From the NCBI GenBank assembly GCA_039933635.1, contig JBDTNQ010000175.1, positions 1 to 5,344 on the forward strand: a DNA stretch of 5,344 nt, given 5' to 3'. The stretch is from JBDTNQ01 sp039933635 (GTDB lineage: Bacteria > Acidobacteriota > Vicinamibacteria > Vicinamibacterales > SCN-69-37). This document shows positions 1 to 5,344 of this stretch, one piece after another; within the stretch, counting starts at the first letter, position 1, and each line of letters begins with the position of its first letter. Position numbers and translations under genes: made by a program. A model generated the notes under the pieces. That model had not been told where the DNA came from. It saw only the letters and a program-made list of their open reading frames with translations, and did no database searches.

Positions 1-3
1 CCA

Positions 4-23
4 GAACCTCGGAACCCAGAACC
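4..23 (+). repeat. GAACC-type short repeat, left copy (3' of the FAD gene)
   Basis: The plus strand carries three degenerate tandem units of about 7-8 bases (RGAACCYC-like), beginning GAACCTCGGAACCC. This 20-base stretch matches the reverse complement of 1274-1293 at 18 of 20 positions. It starts the window and may extend further left. It lies 12 bases past the stop codon of the oxidoreductase, in a region where no U-tract terminator is visible. Confidence 0.6.
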
Positions 24-35
24 GTCTAGATCCCC

Positions 36-1253
36 CTACCGCAGAAACCCAAACGTCTGGTCCTGCCGCTGGGCATCGTTGGTGAAGTGACGAAGCGCCG
101 CTTTGGCGGCAAACCACGCCAGGCCGTCGGCGTGCCAGCCGAACGCCATCGCGAAGAAATGAAAGGGATAGTTCCGATGTGCGCCAATCCACGGCAGCCC
201 GTCGCTGGTCGAGATGACCGGCACAGGCCAGGCCCAATGAGCAGGAAGGCCGGAGATCGCCGGATAACGAACGGATAGCTCATACATGAGCTGGCCGGTC
301 TTCTGGACGAGCACCTTGTCCAGCTGCCGGCCGCCAACCGGTGCCGAAACAGCGCCGCCAAACAGCGCACGGTCTTCGGGCAGCCACCGCAGCCAATGCC
401 CCCCGGCCTCCGTCTCGCGCACGACCGCGTCCCGGCGTCCGGCCTCGCGGCGCATTGCCGCCGACAGCGGCTCGGTCACGACCGCGAACGCCTGCCGGTC
501 CGTGACGTGGCGCTCCAGTTGGCGGAACACCGCTCCCGGGCGCCCGGTCGCCACGTAAATGCCCCGCGCCCGGATGGATCCCGTAGCGGTCAGCACGTCT
601 GCGGTCTTTCGAGTGAACCGTGTCCGCTTCACCGGGCTTTTCTCGAACACGCGAGCACCGGCACCCGCGGCAGCCTTCATCAGGGCAATCGTCGCGCGCA
701 CGGGATCGTAGGTAAAACCGTCGCGCAACCGCATCGCGCCGCTCGTCGCCGTGCCCGTGGCCAACGATGCCGCCGCCGCGGTCATCCACGGCGCATCGAG
801 TCCCGCGGCCTTCCGCGCCGCCTGCTCCCGCCTCAACGTCGCCGCGTCCGTGCCAGTCGACTCTGCGATGACCAGGGGCGACGCCGTAAGGTCCGCCCGC
901 GCCTTGAGACGTTTGAGCAACGAGGCCATGTCCAGGGCGCTGCGACGCGCGTCCTGCCAGGCCGCCCGCGCCAACCGCACACCAGCCGCAGCCTCGACCT
1001 CCCTGAACCACGCGTCCGGCTCGGGCAGGATGACCCCCAGACCCAACGCTGTGGATCCGCCGGCAATCCTTTCGGATTCGAGAAGGACGACGTCGAGTCC
1101 CCCCTTCGCGAGCACGTACGCCGCGGTGGCGCCAACCAGTCCCCCTCCGATCACGACCACGTCCGCGCGGTGGTCGCCGCGGAACGCGGGGTAGGTGGGA
1201 CGACGAGAGGCCGGAGTCCGCTCGGCCCAATAGCGTGCACCGTAGCCAGGCAT
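36..1253 (-). CDS. FAD-dependent oxidoreductase of the DAO family (PuuB / glycine-D-amino-acid oxidase-like)
   Basis: This 405-residue flavoprotein probably oxidises an amine or amino acid, but the substrate is not identifiable. Near the N-terminus it has the dinucleotide-binding motif DVVVIGGGLVGATAA (31-45; G36, G38, G41), with the ribose-binding acidic residue E59 at the end of the next strand (LLES, 57-60). The preceding RYWAERTP and YPAFRGD segments resemble the N-terminal extension of gamma-glutamylputrescine oxidases (PuuB), which supports the ATG at 1251-1253. YDPVRATIALMKAA (182-195), SDGLPWIG (350-357) and FGWHADGLAW (371-380) match the usual DAO-family middle and C-terminal blocks. 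The GxSGRNGG-type loop common in PuuB is replaced by GGSTALGLG (65-73), so the cofactor or substrate environment may differ. No signal peptide or membrane segment is seen. It lies 52 bases beyond the M20 stop and has no clear Shine-Dalgarno. It may not belong to the lysine operon functionally. Superfamily call is confident and precise role unknown. Confidence 0.9.
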   Translation of the reverse strand: MPGYGARYWAERTPASRRPTYPAFRGDHRADVVVIGGGLVGATAAYVLAKGGLDVVLLESERIAGGSTALGLGVILPEPDAWFREVEAAAGVRLARAAWQDARRSALDMASLLKRLKARADLTASPLVIAESTGTDAATLRREQAARKAAGLDAPWMTAAAASLATGTATSGAMRLRDGFTYDPVRATIALMKAAAGAGARVFEKSPVKRTRFTRKTADVLTATGSIRARGIYVATGRPGAVFRQLERHVTDRQAFAVVTEPLSAAMRREAGRRDAVVRETEAGGHWLRWLPEDRALFGGAVSAPVGGRQLDKVLVQKTGQLMYELSVRYPAISGLPAHWAWPVPVISTSDGLPWIGAHRNYPFHFFAMAFGWHADGLAWFAAKAALRHFTNDAQRQDQTFGFLR

Positions 1254-1261
1254 GGGGATTA

Positions 1262-1267
1262 GTTATA
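1262..1267 (-). promoter_or_regulatory. Candidate -10 box for the FAD oxidoreductase (possible leaderless transcript)
   Basis: In the M20-FAD gap the minus strand reads GTGTATAACTAATCCCC followed directly by the ATG. TATAAC matches the sigma-70 -10 consensus at 5 of 6 positions and stands out as an A/T island in GC-rich DNA. It ends 8 bases before the start codon, so transcription would begin at or next to the ATG. No convincing -35 hexamer is found 16-18 bases upstream (the bases there are CCTCAG-like), so the promoter call is weak. Confidence 0.35.
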
Positions 1268-1273
1268 CACGGA

Positions 1274-1293
1274 GGTTCGGGGTTCTGAGGTTC
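1274..1293 (-). repeat. GAACC-type short repeat, right copy (5' of the FAD gene)
   Basis: Read on the minus strand this is GAACCTCAGAACCCCGAACC, three degenerate tandem units of the kind seen at 4-23 and in the opposite orientation. It fills about half of the 52-base gap between the M20 gene and the oxidoreductase. It is non-coding and does not form a strong hairpin on its own. Confidence 0.6.
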
Positions 1294-1305
1294 CGACCCG
1301 GCGTA

Positions 1306-2307
1306 TCACGCGTCCAGCAATCGTCGGGCGAGCTTCGCGTAGAGGTCGACCGCATCCTGCAGGTCGTTGAGCCCCACGTACTCGTGGTCGGTGTGCGCCA
1401 CCGTGACCGATCCAGGGCCGACGAGCAACGGCGCGCCCCAGTGGTCGAGGAACGGAATGTCCGTCGTGAAGTTGAACACCGCGGTCGGCAGATCGGGCAT
1501 CGTGATCAACTTCACGGGCGGCACGATGAGCAGCTCGTCGACGGTGATGCCGGTGCCGGTGCAGCCATCGAGCAGGTGCCGCAGCGGTCCGTGCTCACCC
1601 ACCGAACGAAACAGCACCTCAGCCTCGGCTTCGGGGGGCACCACGTTCGGCGCGACTCCGCCCTTGATCATGCCGACGGTGTAATACGCCGTCCCGAGAT
1701 CCGGATCAACCGGCCACTGGACGGTGCGCAGCCTGATCAACGCGTCGAGCAGCTTTTCGATCGCGGAGTCCCCCAGCTCGGGCTGACTCGTGTGCGCCGC
1801 GCGCCCCGTCGCGCGCAGCCGCGTGCGATACAACCCACGCGTGGCGCTACCAAGCCGGTTGTCGGTGGGCTCGCCGTTGATCAGGAAGCGTGATCCTGGA
1901 GCGATGGTGTTCGCGAGCTTCGCGCCGTCGCTTCCGCGTTCCTCGCCGACAACGAACAATAGCGCGACGCGTCGTTCGCCGGCGGCGCGCAGCCGTTCCG
2001 CCGCCGCCATCTGCGCCACGGCAATGCCCTTGGCATCGCACGTGCCCCGGCCGTACAGCCGATCGCCATCGAGACGGCTTGGAAAGAAGGGTGGGACGCA
2101 ATCCAGGTGTGTCGACAGCACCACGACCGGCGCATCGAGCGAGGCGTAGACGTTGAAACGCCCATTCGAGACGGGCTGTTCGACCACGCGATAGCCGAGA
2201 TCGCGGAGCGCGCCCGCGACGGCTGCGGCGGCCTCGCCCTCGCGTCCCGTGGTCGAGTCGAGGTCGACGATCTGTTGCGTCAGCGCAAGCTGTCGGGCGA
2301 AATCCAC
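1306..2307 (-). CDS. M20-family metallopeptidase/deacylase (DapE/ArgE/LysK-like), in the dap operon
   Basis: This is a zinc-dependent amidohydrolase of the M20/ArgE-DapE superfamily, 333 residues. The metal and catalytic set is complete: THLD (66-69, with H67 and D69), GRGTCDAKG (86-94, bridging D91), GEERG (121-125, catalytic E122 and metal E123), NGEPTD (144-149, E146) and AHTDHEYV (304-311, H305). The inserted dimerisation domain spans about 155-265 and includes AAHTSQPELGDSAI (170-183), with H172 as the lid histidine, and APNVVP (219-224). Relatives cleave N-succinyl-diaminopimelate, N-acetylornithine, N-acetyl-lysine or dipeptides. Its place after dapA favours a lysine-pathway deacylase, but no dapD or acyltransferase is visible to settle the substrate. 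The start is GTG at 2305-2307, with GAGG 4 bases upstream overlapping the dapA stop, so translation is probably coupled to dapA. No signal peptide is seen. Family assignment is firm and substrate is open. Confidence 0.94.
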   Translation of the reverse strand: MDFARQLALTQQIVDLDSTTGREGEAAAAVAGALRDLGYRVVEQPVSNGRFNVYASLDAPVVVLSTHLDCVPPFFPSRLDGDRLYGRGTCDAKGIAVAQMAAAERLRAAGERRVALLFVVGEERGSDGAKLANTIAPGSRFLINGEPTDNRLGSATRGLYRTRLRATGRAAHTSQPELGDSAIEKLLDALIRLRTVQWPVDPDLGTAYYTVGMIKGGVAPNVVPPEAEAEVLFRSVGEHGPLRHLLDGCTGTGITVDELLIVPPVKLITMPDLPTAVFNFTTDIPFLDHWGAPLLVGPGSVTVAHTDHEYVGLNDLQDAVDLYAKLARRLLDA

Positions 2308-2311
2308 AACG

Positions 2312-2315
2312 CCTC
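2312..2315 (-). promoter_or_regulatory. Ribosome binding site of the M20 gene, overlapping the dapA stop
   Basis: The minus strand reads TGAGGCGTTGTG. The GAGG motif shares two bases with the dapA TGA and lies 4 bases before the GTG start. The spacing is slightly short but acceptable. It supports the GTG at 2305-2307 as the true start. Confidence 0.6.
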
Positions 2316-3219
2316 AGGCCACGGCGTCGGCAACCACCGGCAGGCCGAACTCCTTCAGCACGCCAAGGATCTTCTGCGCCGCGGCGGGCGAGGGCGGCGC
2401 CATCGGCAGGCGGAACACGTTCTCGCAAAGGCCCATGGCCGCCATCGCAAACTTGACGGGAATGGGATTCGACTCGACGAAGTTCACCTGCATCAACGCC
2501 GCGAGTGCGTAGTGCCAGCGACGCGCGCTGACGAAGTCGCCGCGCTCGGCCGCTTCGACCATCTGCGCCATTTCCGAAGGCACTTCGTTCGCCGCGACGG
2601 AGATGATGCCCTTCCCGCCAATCGCCATCAGCGGCAGCGTGACCGCGTCATCGCCCGAGAGCACGATGAACTCGGGCGGCACGATCCGGCAGATCTCGAC
2701 CATCTGGGAGATGTTGCCGGACGCTTCCTTGACGCCCACGATGTTCGGAATCTCGGCCAGCCGCGCGAGCGTTGTGGGCTCCACATTGCATCCGGTGCGG
2801 CCGGGCACGTTGTAGACGATGATCGGGAGCTTCGTGCTGTCGGCGATCGCGCGGTAGTGGCGGATCAGGCCGTCCTGCGTGGGCTTGTTGTAATAGGGCG
2901 TCACGGACAGGATGCCGTGGGCACCCGCGCGTTCGAAGGCCGGAATCGCGCGGATGATCTCACGCGTGTCGTAGCCACCGGCGCCCGCGAGCACCATCGC
3001 CCGCCCTTCGACGGCGTTGGCCACCAGTTCGACCACCCGCACCTTCTCCTCAGCGCTCATGGTCGGCGCCTCGCCCGTCGTGCCGCACGGGACGAGGAAG
3101 TGCACGCCGGCCTCGGCTTGTCTGACGGCGAGCTGCGTCACGGCTCCTTCATCCACCGAGCCGTTCTTCGTGAACGGTGTAATCAGCGCCGTGCCCAGGC
3201 CCGTAAAAGACAGTCTCAT
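2314..3219 (-). CDS. dapA: 4-hydroxy-tetrahydrodipicolinate synthase
   Basis: DapA condenses pyruvate with aspartate semialdehyde through a Schiff base, the branch point into diaminopimelate and lysine. The 301-residue product is full length for the (beta/alpha)8 DHDPS family (E. coli 292). Visible motifs are GTTGEAPT (46-53, with the proton-relay Thr pair T47/T48), TPYYNKP (107-113, relay Y110), YNVPGRTG (136-143, with Y136 and substrate-binding R141), GVKEASG (162-168, Schiff-base K164), SGDDA (188-192) and GGKGIISVAAN (201-211). The first residues, FTGLGTALITPF, are the typical N-terminus, which supports the ATG at 3217-3219. AAAGGG lies 5 bases upstream and touches the dapB stop. At the known lysine site, E. 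coli H53, H56 and N80 correspond here to A56, K59 and Y83, so this enzyme is probably not strongly inhibited by lysine (inference). The TGA stop is 6 bases before the next gene. Confidence 0.97.
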   Translation of the reverse strand: MRLSFTGLGTALITPFTKNGSVDEGAVTQLAVRQAEAGVHFLVPCGTTGEAPTMSAEEKVRVVELVANAVEGRAMVLAGAGGYDTREIIRAIPAFERAGAHGILSVTPYYNKPTQDGLIRHYRAIADSTKLPIIVYNVPGRTGCNVEPTTLARLAEIPNIVGVKEASGNISQMVEICRIVPPEFIVLSGDDAVTLPLMAIGGKGIISVAANEVPSEMAQMVEAAERGDFVSARRWHYALAALMQVNFVESNPIPVKFAMAAMGLCENVFRLPMAPPSPAAAQKILGVLKEFGLPVVADAVA

Positions 3220-3224
3220 GGCAA

Positions 3225-3230
3225 CCCTTT
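3225..3230 (-). promoter_or_regulatory. Ribosome binding site of dapA
   Basis: The minus strand reads AAAGGG, ending 5 bases before the dapA ATG. Its first A is the last base of the dapB TGA stop. The stop codon and the ribosome site being this close fits re-initiation by ribosomes that finish dapB. Confidence 0.7.
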
Positions 3231-3910
3231 CACCCGTTAATCATGTCACGCATCGTGAACCATCCGCGACGGCCCTTGAGCCATTTCGCGGCCTCCAGTG
3301 CGCCGTGGGCGAACACCGATCGATCCCGTACGGTGTGCGTCAAAGTGACCGTCTCGGCCGGCCCGTCGAAGCCGATCTCGTGCGTGCCGGGGATCGCACC
3401 CGCGCGCGTGGACGACATGTCGATCGGCCGCGCGTAGCCGCCATCCTCCATCACGCGCTGCAGCATGAGCGCCGTGCCGGATGGCGCATCGAGCTTGGCG
3501 GCGTGGTGATACTCGTGAATCCACGCGCCCACGTTGCCAAGCGCGCCGAACTTTCTCGCCGCCTCCTCAGCCACGACGGCGAACACGTGCATGCCGAGGG
3601 AGAAGTTCGCCGCGGCCAGCACGCCGATACCGGCGGTATTCGCGGTCTTCCGCATCGCGCTTTCTTCCTGCTGCCAGCCCGTGGTGCCGATGACCACGCT
3701 CACGCGGTGCGCGGCCAACTCGGTGAGATTCGTCACGACCGCCGCCGGCTGCGAGAAGTCGATCGCGACGTCCACGACACCGGCGCCCGCGAGCGCCTGG
3801 CCAATCGGGTTGTCGATTTCCGCAATCGCGGCAATCTCGCACCCATGCTCCATCGCAAGGGACTCGATCAGCTTGCCCATCCGACCGTGCCCGATCAGCA
3901 GAATTCTCAC
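3230..3910 (-). CDS. dapB: 4-hydroxy-tetrahydrodipicolinate reductase (compact form)
   Basis: DapB reduces the DapA product to tetrahydrodipicolinate with NAD(P)H in the cytosol. The 226-residue protein has the nucleotide-binding start GHGRMGK (7-13), DFSQP (51-55), GTTG (75-78), ANFSLG (101-106) and the substrate/catalytic block EYHHAAKLDAPSGTA (133-147). In that block H135, H136 and K139 match E. coli H159, H160 and K163. RAGAIPGTHEIGF (169-181) is the usual C-terminal block. It is shorter than E. coli DapB (273 aa). The missing length is mainly the stretch between the first Rossmann strands and DFS, a compaction also known in short DapBs such as that of Thermotoga. Glu31 at the end of the second strand without a following Arg would fit NADH preference (inference). 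The start is GTG at 3908-3910, within a 4-base GTGA overlap with lysC, and GGAG lies 7 bases upstream. The stop is 10 bases before dapA. Confidence 0.96.
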   Translation of the reverse strand: MRILLIGHGRMGKLIESLAMEHGCEIAAIAEIDNPIGQALAGAGVVDVAIDFSQPAAVVTNLTELAAHRVSVVIGTTGWQQEESAMRKTANTAGIGVLAAANFSLGMHVFAVVAEEAARKFGALGNVGAWIHEYHHAAKLDAPSGTALMLQRVMEDGGYARPIDMSSTRAGAIPGTHEIGFDGPAETVTLTHTVRDRSVFAHGALEAAKWLKGRRGWFTMRDMING

Positions 3911-5298
3911 GCGGGGACTCCAAAGAAGCGCTCGTGGACGCGCTCGAGCGCGAGCTCGAGATCGCTCTCGCGGATGACGAGGGTGATGTTACGACGGGCG
4001 GCGGCCTGCGACACCATCCGAATGGGAATGCCGCCCAGCGACTTCAACAACTCGGTCACGAACGCCGGATCGCGCTGCAAGCCGTCCCCGACCGCACAGA
4101 TGATCGCCATCGCGTCTTCGCGGGTGACGTCAGCCACTTCGCGCAGAGACGCGGCGATTTCCGGCAGGCGCCGGGCATCGTCGACCGTGACCGACACGCT
4201 GACCTCCGACGTCGTCACGACGTCCACGGCCGTGCGGTGTTGTTCGAAGGCGTGGAAGATGCGCGCGAGGAAGCCGTGCGCCATGAGCATCCGCGTCGAG
4301 GTGATGTCGACAACGGTGACACCCTTCTTCGAGGCCACGGCCGTGAGCGGACGGCTCGACGCGGGACGTTCGCGCGTGATGAGCGTGCCGGTCGAGTCCT
4401 GCGGGCGACGAGAGTTGAGGATGCGCACGGGGATGTTCTGGGCAACAGCTGGCAGAATCGTCGCCGGGTGAAGCACCTTGGCGCCGAAGTACGCCAGCTC
4501 CGAAGCCTCGCCAAACGAGATGTGCGGCACGACCTGCGTGTCCTTCACGAGACGGGGATCGGCCGTGAGCATGCCGTCCACGTCGGTCCAGATTTGAATC
4601 TCGGATGAGCCCAGGCACGCGCCGACAATCGCTGCCGAGTAGTCCGAGCCCCCGCGGCCCAGGGTCGTCGTCACGCCGTCGCGATTCGCGCCGACGAATC
4701 CGCCGAGCACCGGAATGCGCCGGTCGGCGAGAATCGGATCGACAGTGGCCGAGAGCGCGATGCCGGTTTCCTTCATCAGCGGTGGAGCAGCCGTGTGCTC
4801 GTCGCCCGTCACAATGACCTGTCGCGCGTCCACCCAACTCGCCAGCAGTCCGTGCGTCGTGAGCGCCGCGGCCACGATGCGGCTGCTCAGGATCTCGCCC
4901 GCGGCTGCAATCACGTCGAGCCAGCGGGGCGTCACTTCCTTCAGCACCGCCAGGGCCCCGACGAGGCGCTCGAGCTCATCGAACTCCTCGTTGATAAAAC
5001 GGTCGACGGCCGCGCGTTCGGCCGACTGCCCGATGATGCCCGCGACGTCCAGGTGTCGCACGCGGAGCGCGCGCAGGACCTCGATCGCCGCGCGCGAATG
5101 GCCGTCACCAGCGTCGGTCGCCGCCTTGAGCAGCTTGTCCGTGGCGCCGCCGAGCGCGGACACCACGACGACAGGCCCGCGCCAGTCCTTGCTCTCGGGC
5201 TGGGCCGCTGCCTGACGCGCGGCTCGCACAATGCCCATCAGGCGCTCGATTGCTGGCTGGTCCGCCACCGACGTACCGCCGAATTTCATGACGATCAT
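3907..5298 (-). CDS. lysC: Aspartate kinase (monofunctional, lysine-sensitive type with C-terminal ACT domains)
   Basis: Aspartate kinase phosphorylates L-aspartate to 4-aspartyl phosphate with ATP, the committed cytosolic step toward lysine/diaminopimelate, threonine and methionine. The 463-residue product opens with the amino-acid-kinase signature KFGGTSV (residues 5-11). It continues with the Asp/ATP-site block GGFVGANRDGVTTTLGRGGS (199-218), WTDVDGMLTADPR (237-249) and FGAKVLHPAT (271-280). Two ACT domains follow (about 324-395 and 396-460). The first contains HGFLARIF (341-348) and VDVVTTSEVSVSV (358-370), which closely resemble the regulatory region of E. coli LysC (AKIII, 449 aa). No homoserine dehydrogenase or DapG/LysA fusion follows. 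I chose the ATG at 5296-5298 because GAGGA lies 5 bases upstream. An in-frame TTG at 5338-5340 would add 14 unconserved residues, and the ATG at 5287-5289 (MKFGG) has no Shine-Dalgarno at a suitable distance. The TGA overlaps the dapB start by 4 bases. It is the first gene of the visible operon. Confidence 0.96.
   Translation of the reverse strand: MIVMKFGGTSVADQPAIERLMGIVRAARQAAAQPESKDWRGPVVVVSALGGATDKLLKAATDAGDGHSRAAIEVLRALRVRHLDVAGIIGQSAERAAVDRFINEEFDELERLVGALAVLKEVTPRWLDVIAAAGEILSSRIVAAALTTHGLLASWVDARQVIVTGDEHTAAPPLMKETGIALSATVDPILADRRIPVLGGFVGANRDGVTTTLGRGGSDYSAAIVGACLGSSEIQIWTDVDGMLTADPRLVKDTQVVPHISFGEASELAYFGAKVLHPATILPAVAQNIPVRILNSRRPQDSTGTLITRERPASSRPLTAVASKKGVTVVDITSTRMLMAHGFLARIFHAFEQHRTAVDVVTTSEVSVSVTVDDARRLPEIAASLREVADVTREDAMAIICAVGDGLQRDPAFVTELLKSLGGIPIRMVSQAAARRNITLVIRESDLELALERVHERFFGVPA
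3918..3921 (-). promoter_or_regulatory. Ribosome binding site of dapB, inside the lysC 3' end
   Basis: The minus strand reads GGAG, 7 bases before the GTG start of dapB and within the last codons of lysC (encoding FGVPA). Together with the GTGA stop/start overlap this indicates translational coupling between the two genes. Confidence 0.7.
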
Positions 5299-5303
5299 GA
5301 CTG

Positions 5304-5308
5304 TCCTC
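5304..5308 (-). promoter_or_regulatory. Ribosome binding site of lysC
   Basis: The minus strand reads GAGGA here, 5 bases before the ATG at 5296-5298. This near-consensus Shine-Dalgarno decides the lysC start in favour of MIVMKFGG over the longer TTG-initiated frame, whose extension would run through this site. Confidence 0.8.
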
Positions 5309-5320
5309 AAACTTTGGTTG

Positions 5321-5342
5321 CGTTGGGGCCCCACCCCCAACG
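5321..5342 (-). other. Inverted repeat / hairpin in the lysC leader
   Basis: A perfect 8-bp inverted repeat, CGTTGGGG and CCCCAACG with a 6-base loop, could form a GC-rich stem-loop 12 bases upstream of the lysC Shine-Dalgarno. The embedded palindrome TGGGGCCCCA (5324-5333) allows an alternative pairing. No run of U follows in the direction of lysC, so it is not a standard intrinsic terminator of an upstream gene. The window ends 2 bases beyond it, so the rest of any leader RNA or promoter is not visible. A lysine riboswitch can be neither seen nor excluded. Confidence 0.5.
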
Positions 5343-5344
5343 CT

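Noticed and set aside
1..35. A possible terminator after the FAD oxidoreductase.
   Set aside because: The minus strand past the TAG shows only GAACC-type repeat sequence with no stable stem and no U tract. The true end may lie outside the window.
396..1262. A 288-codon plus-strand frame opposite the oxidoreductase, plus an overlapping 316-codon minus-strand frame at 280-1230.
   Set aside because: Both are Arg/Gly/Pro-rich with no domains, and the DAO-family frame at 36-1253 explains the region completely.
2107..3240. A 377-codon plus-strand frame opposite dapA and the M20 5' end, rich in His, Arg and Asp.
   Set aside because: The composition is typical of an antisense shadow of GC-rich codons. 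No motif is seen, and dapA motifs are intact on the minus strand.
3940..3960. A palindrome-rich stretch, GCGCTCGAGCGC followed by another CTCGAG.
   Set aside because: It lies in the conserved lysC C-terminal codons (residues around ELALERVHE). Repeated Leu/Glu/Arg codons in GC-rich DNA account for it.
3017..4471. A 484-codon open frame on the plus strand, antisense to the dapA start, dapB and the lysC 3' part.
   Set aside because: Its product is Ser/Arg/Ala-rich with no recognisable domain. It covers three strongly conserved genes on the other strand, as expected for a chance frame in GC-rich DNA.
5299..5340. A 14-residue N-terminal extension of lysC from a TTG at 5338-5340.
   Set aside because: The extension has no similarity to aspartate kinases and would run through the hairpin and the GAGGA ribosome site. 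The ATG at 5298 is better supported.

Overview
This is a GC-rich bacterial window (roughly 60-65% G+C by eye). All convincing genes lie on the minus strand, head to tail, so transcription runs from the right edge to the left. The gene order, high GC and intergenic GAACC-type repeats would suit an environmental Acidobacteriota-like lineage (for example Vicinamibacteria). That is a guess from general impression, not something the sequence proves.

Right to left the layout is as follows. A 46-base leader (5299-5344) holds a short hairpin and a strong ribosome binding site. Next come lysC (aspartate kinase, 3907-5298), dapB (dihydrodipicolinate reductase, 3230-3910), dapA (dihydrodipicolinate synthase, 2314-3219), an M20 metallopeptidase/deacylase (1306-2307) and an FAD-dependent oxidoreductase of the DAO/PuuB type (36-1253). 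The first four genes are packed tightly: a 4-base GTGA overlap, then gaps of 10 and 6 bases. Each has a Shine-Dalgarno motif lying in or touching the end of the gene before it. This is a classical translationally coupled operon.

The first three enzymes make up much of the upper aspartate-to-diaminopimelate/lysine route: phosphorylation of aspartate, then condensation and reduction to tetrahydrodipicolinate. Aspartate-semialdehyde dehydrogenase (asd) and the later steps (dapD or dapL, dapF, lysA) are not in the window. The M20 enzyme is positioned where a DapE- or LysK-like deacylase would be expected, but its substrate cannot be read from sequence alone. Residue-level reading suggests that feedback control sits on LysC, which has an E. 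coli AKIII-like ACT domain. DapA lacks several residues of the known lysine site.

The fifth gene looks different. It follows a 52-base gap, has no visible Shine-Dalgarno, and has a TATAAC box close to its ATG. It is bracketed exactly by imperfect inverted copies of a GAACC-rich repeat. It may be a separate transcription unit or an inserted cassette rather than part of lysine synthesis. I saw no RNA genes, CRISPR arrays, insertion sequences or phage genes, and nothing that clearly amounts to a new system.
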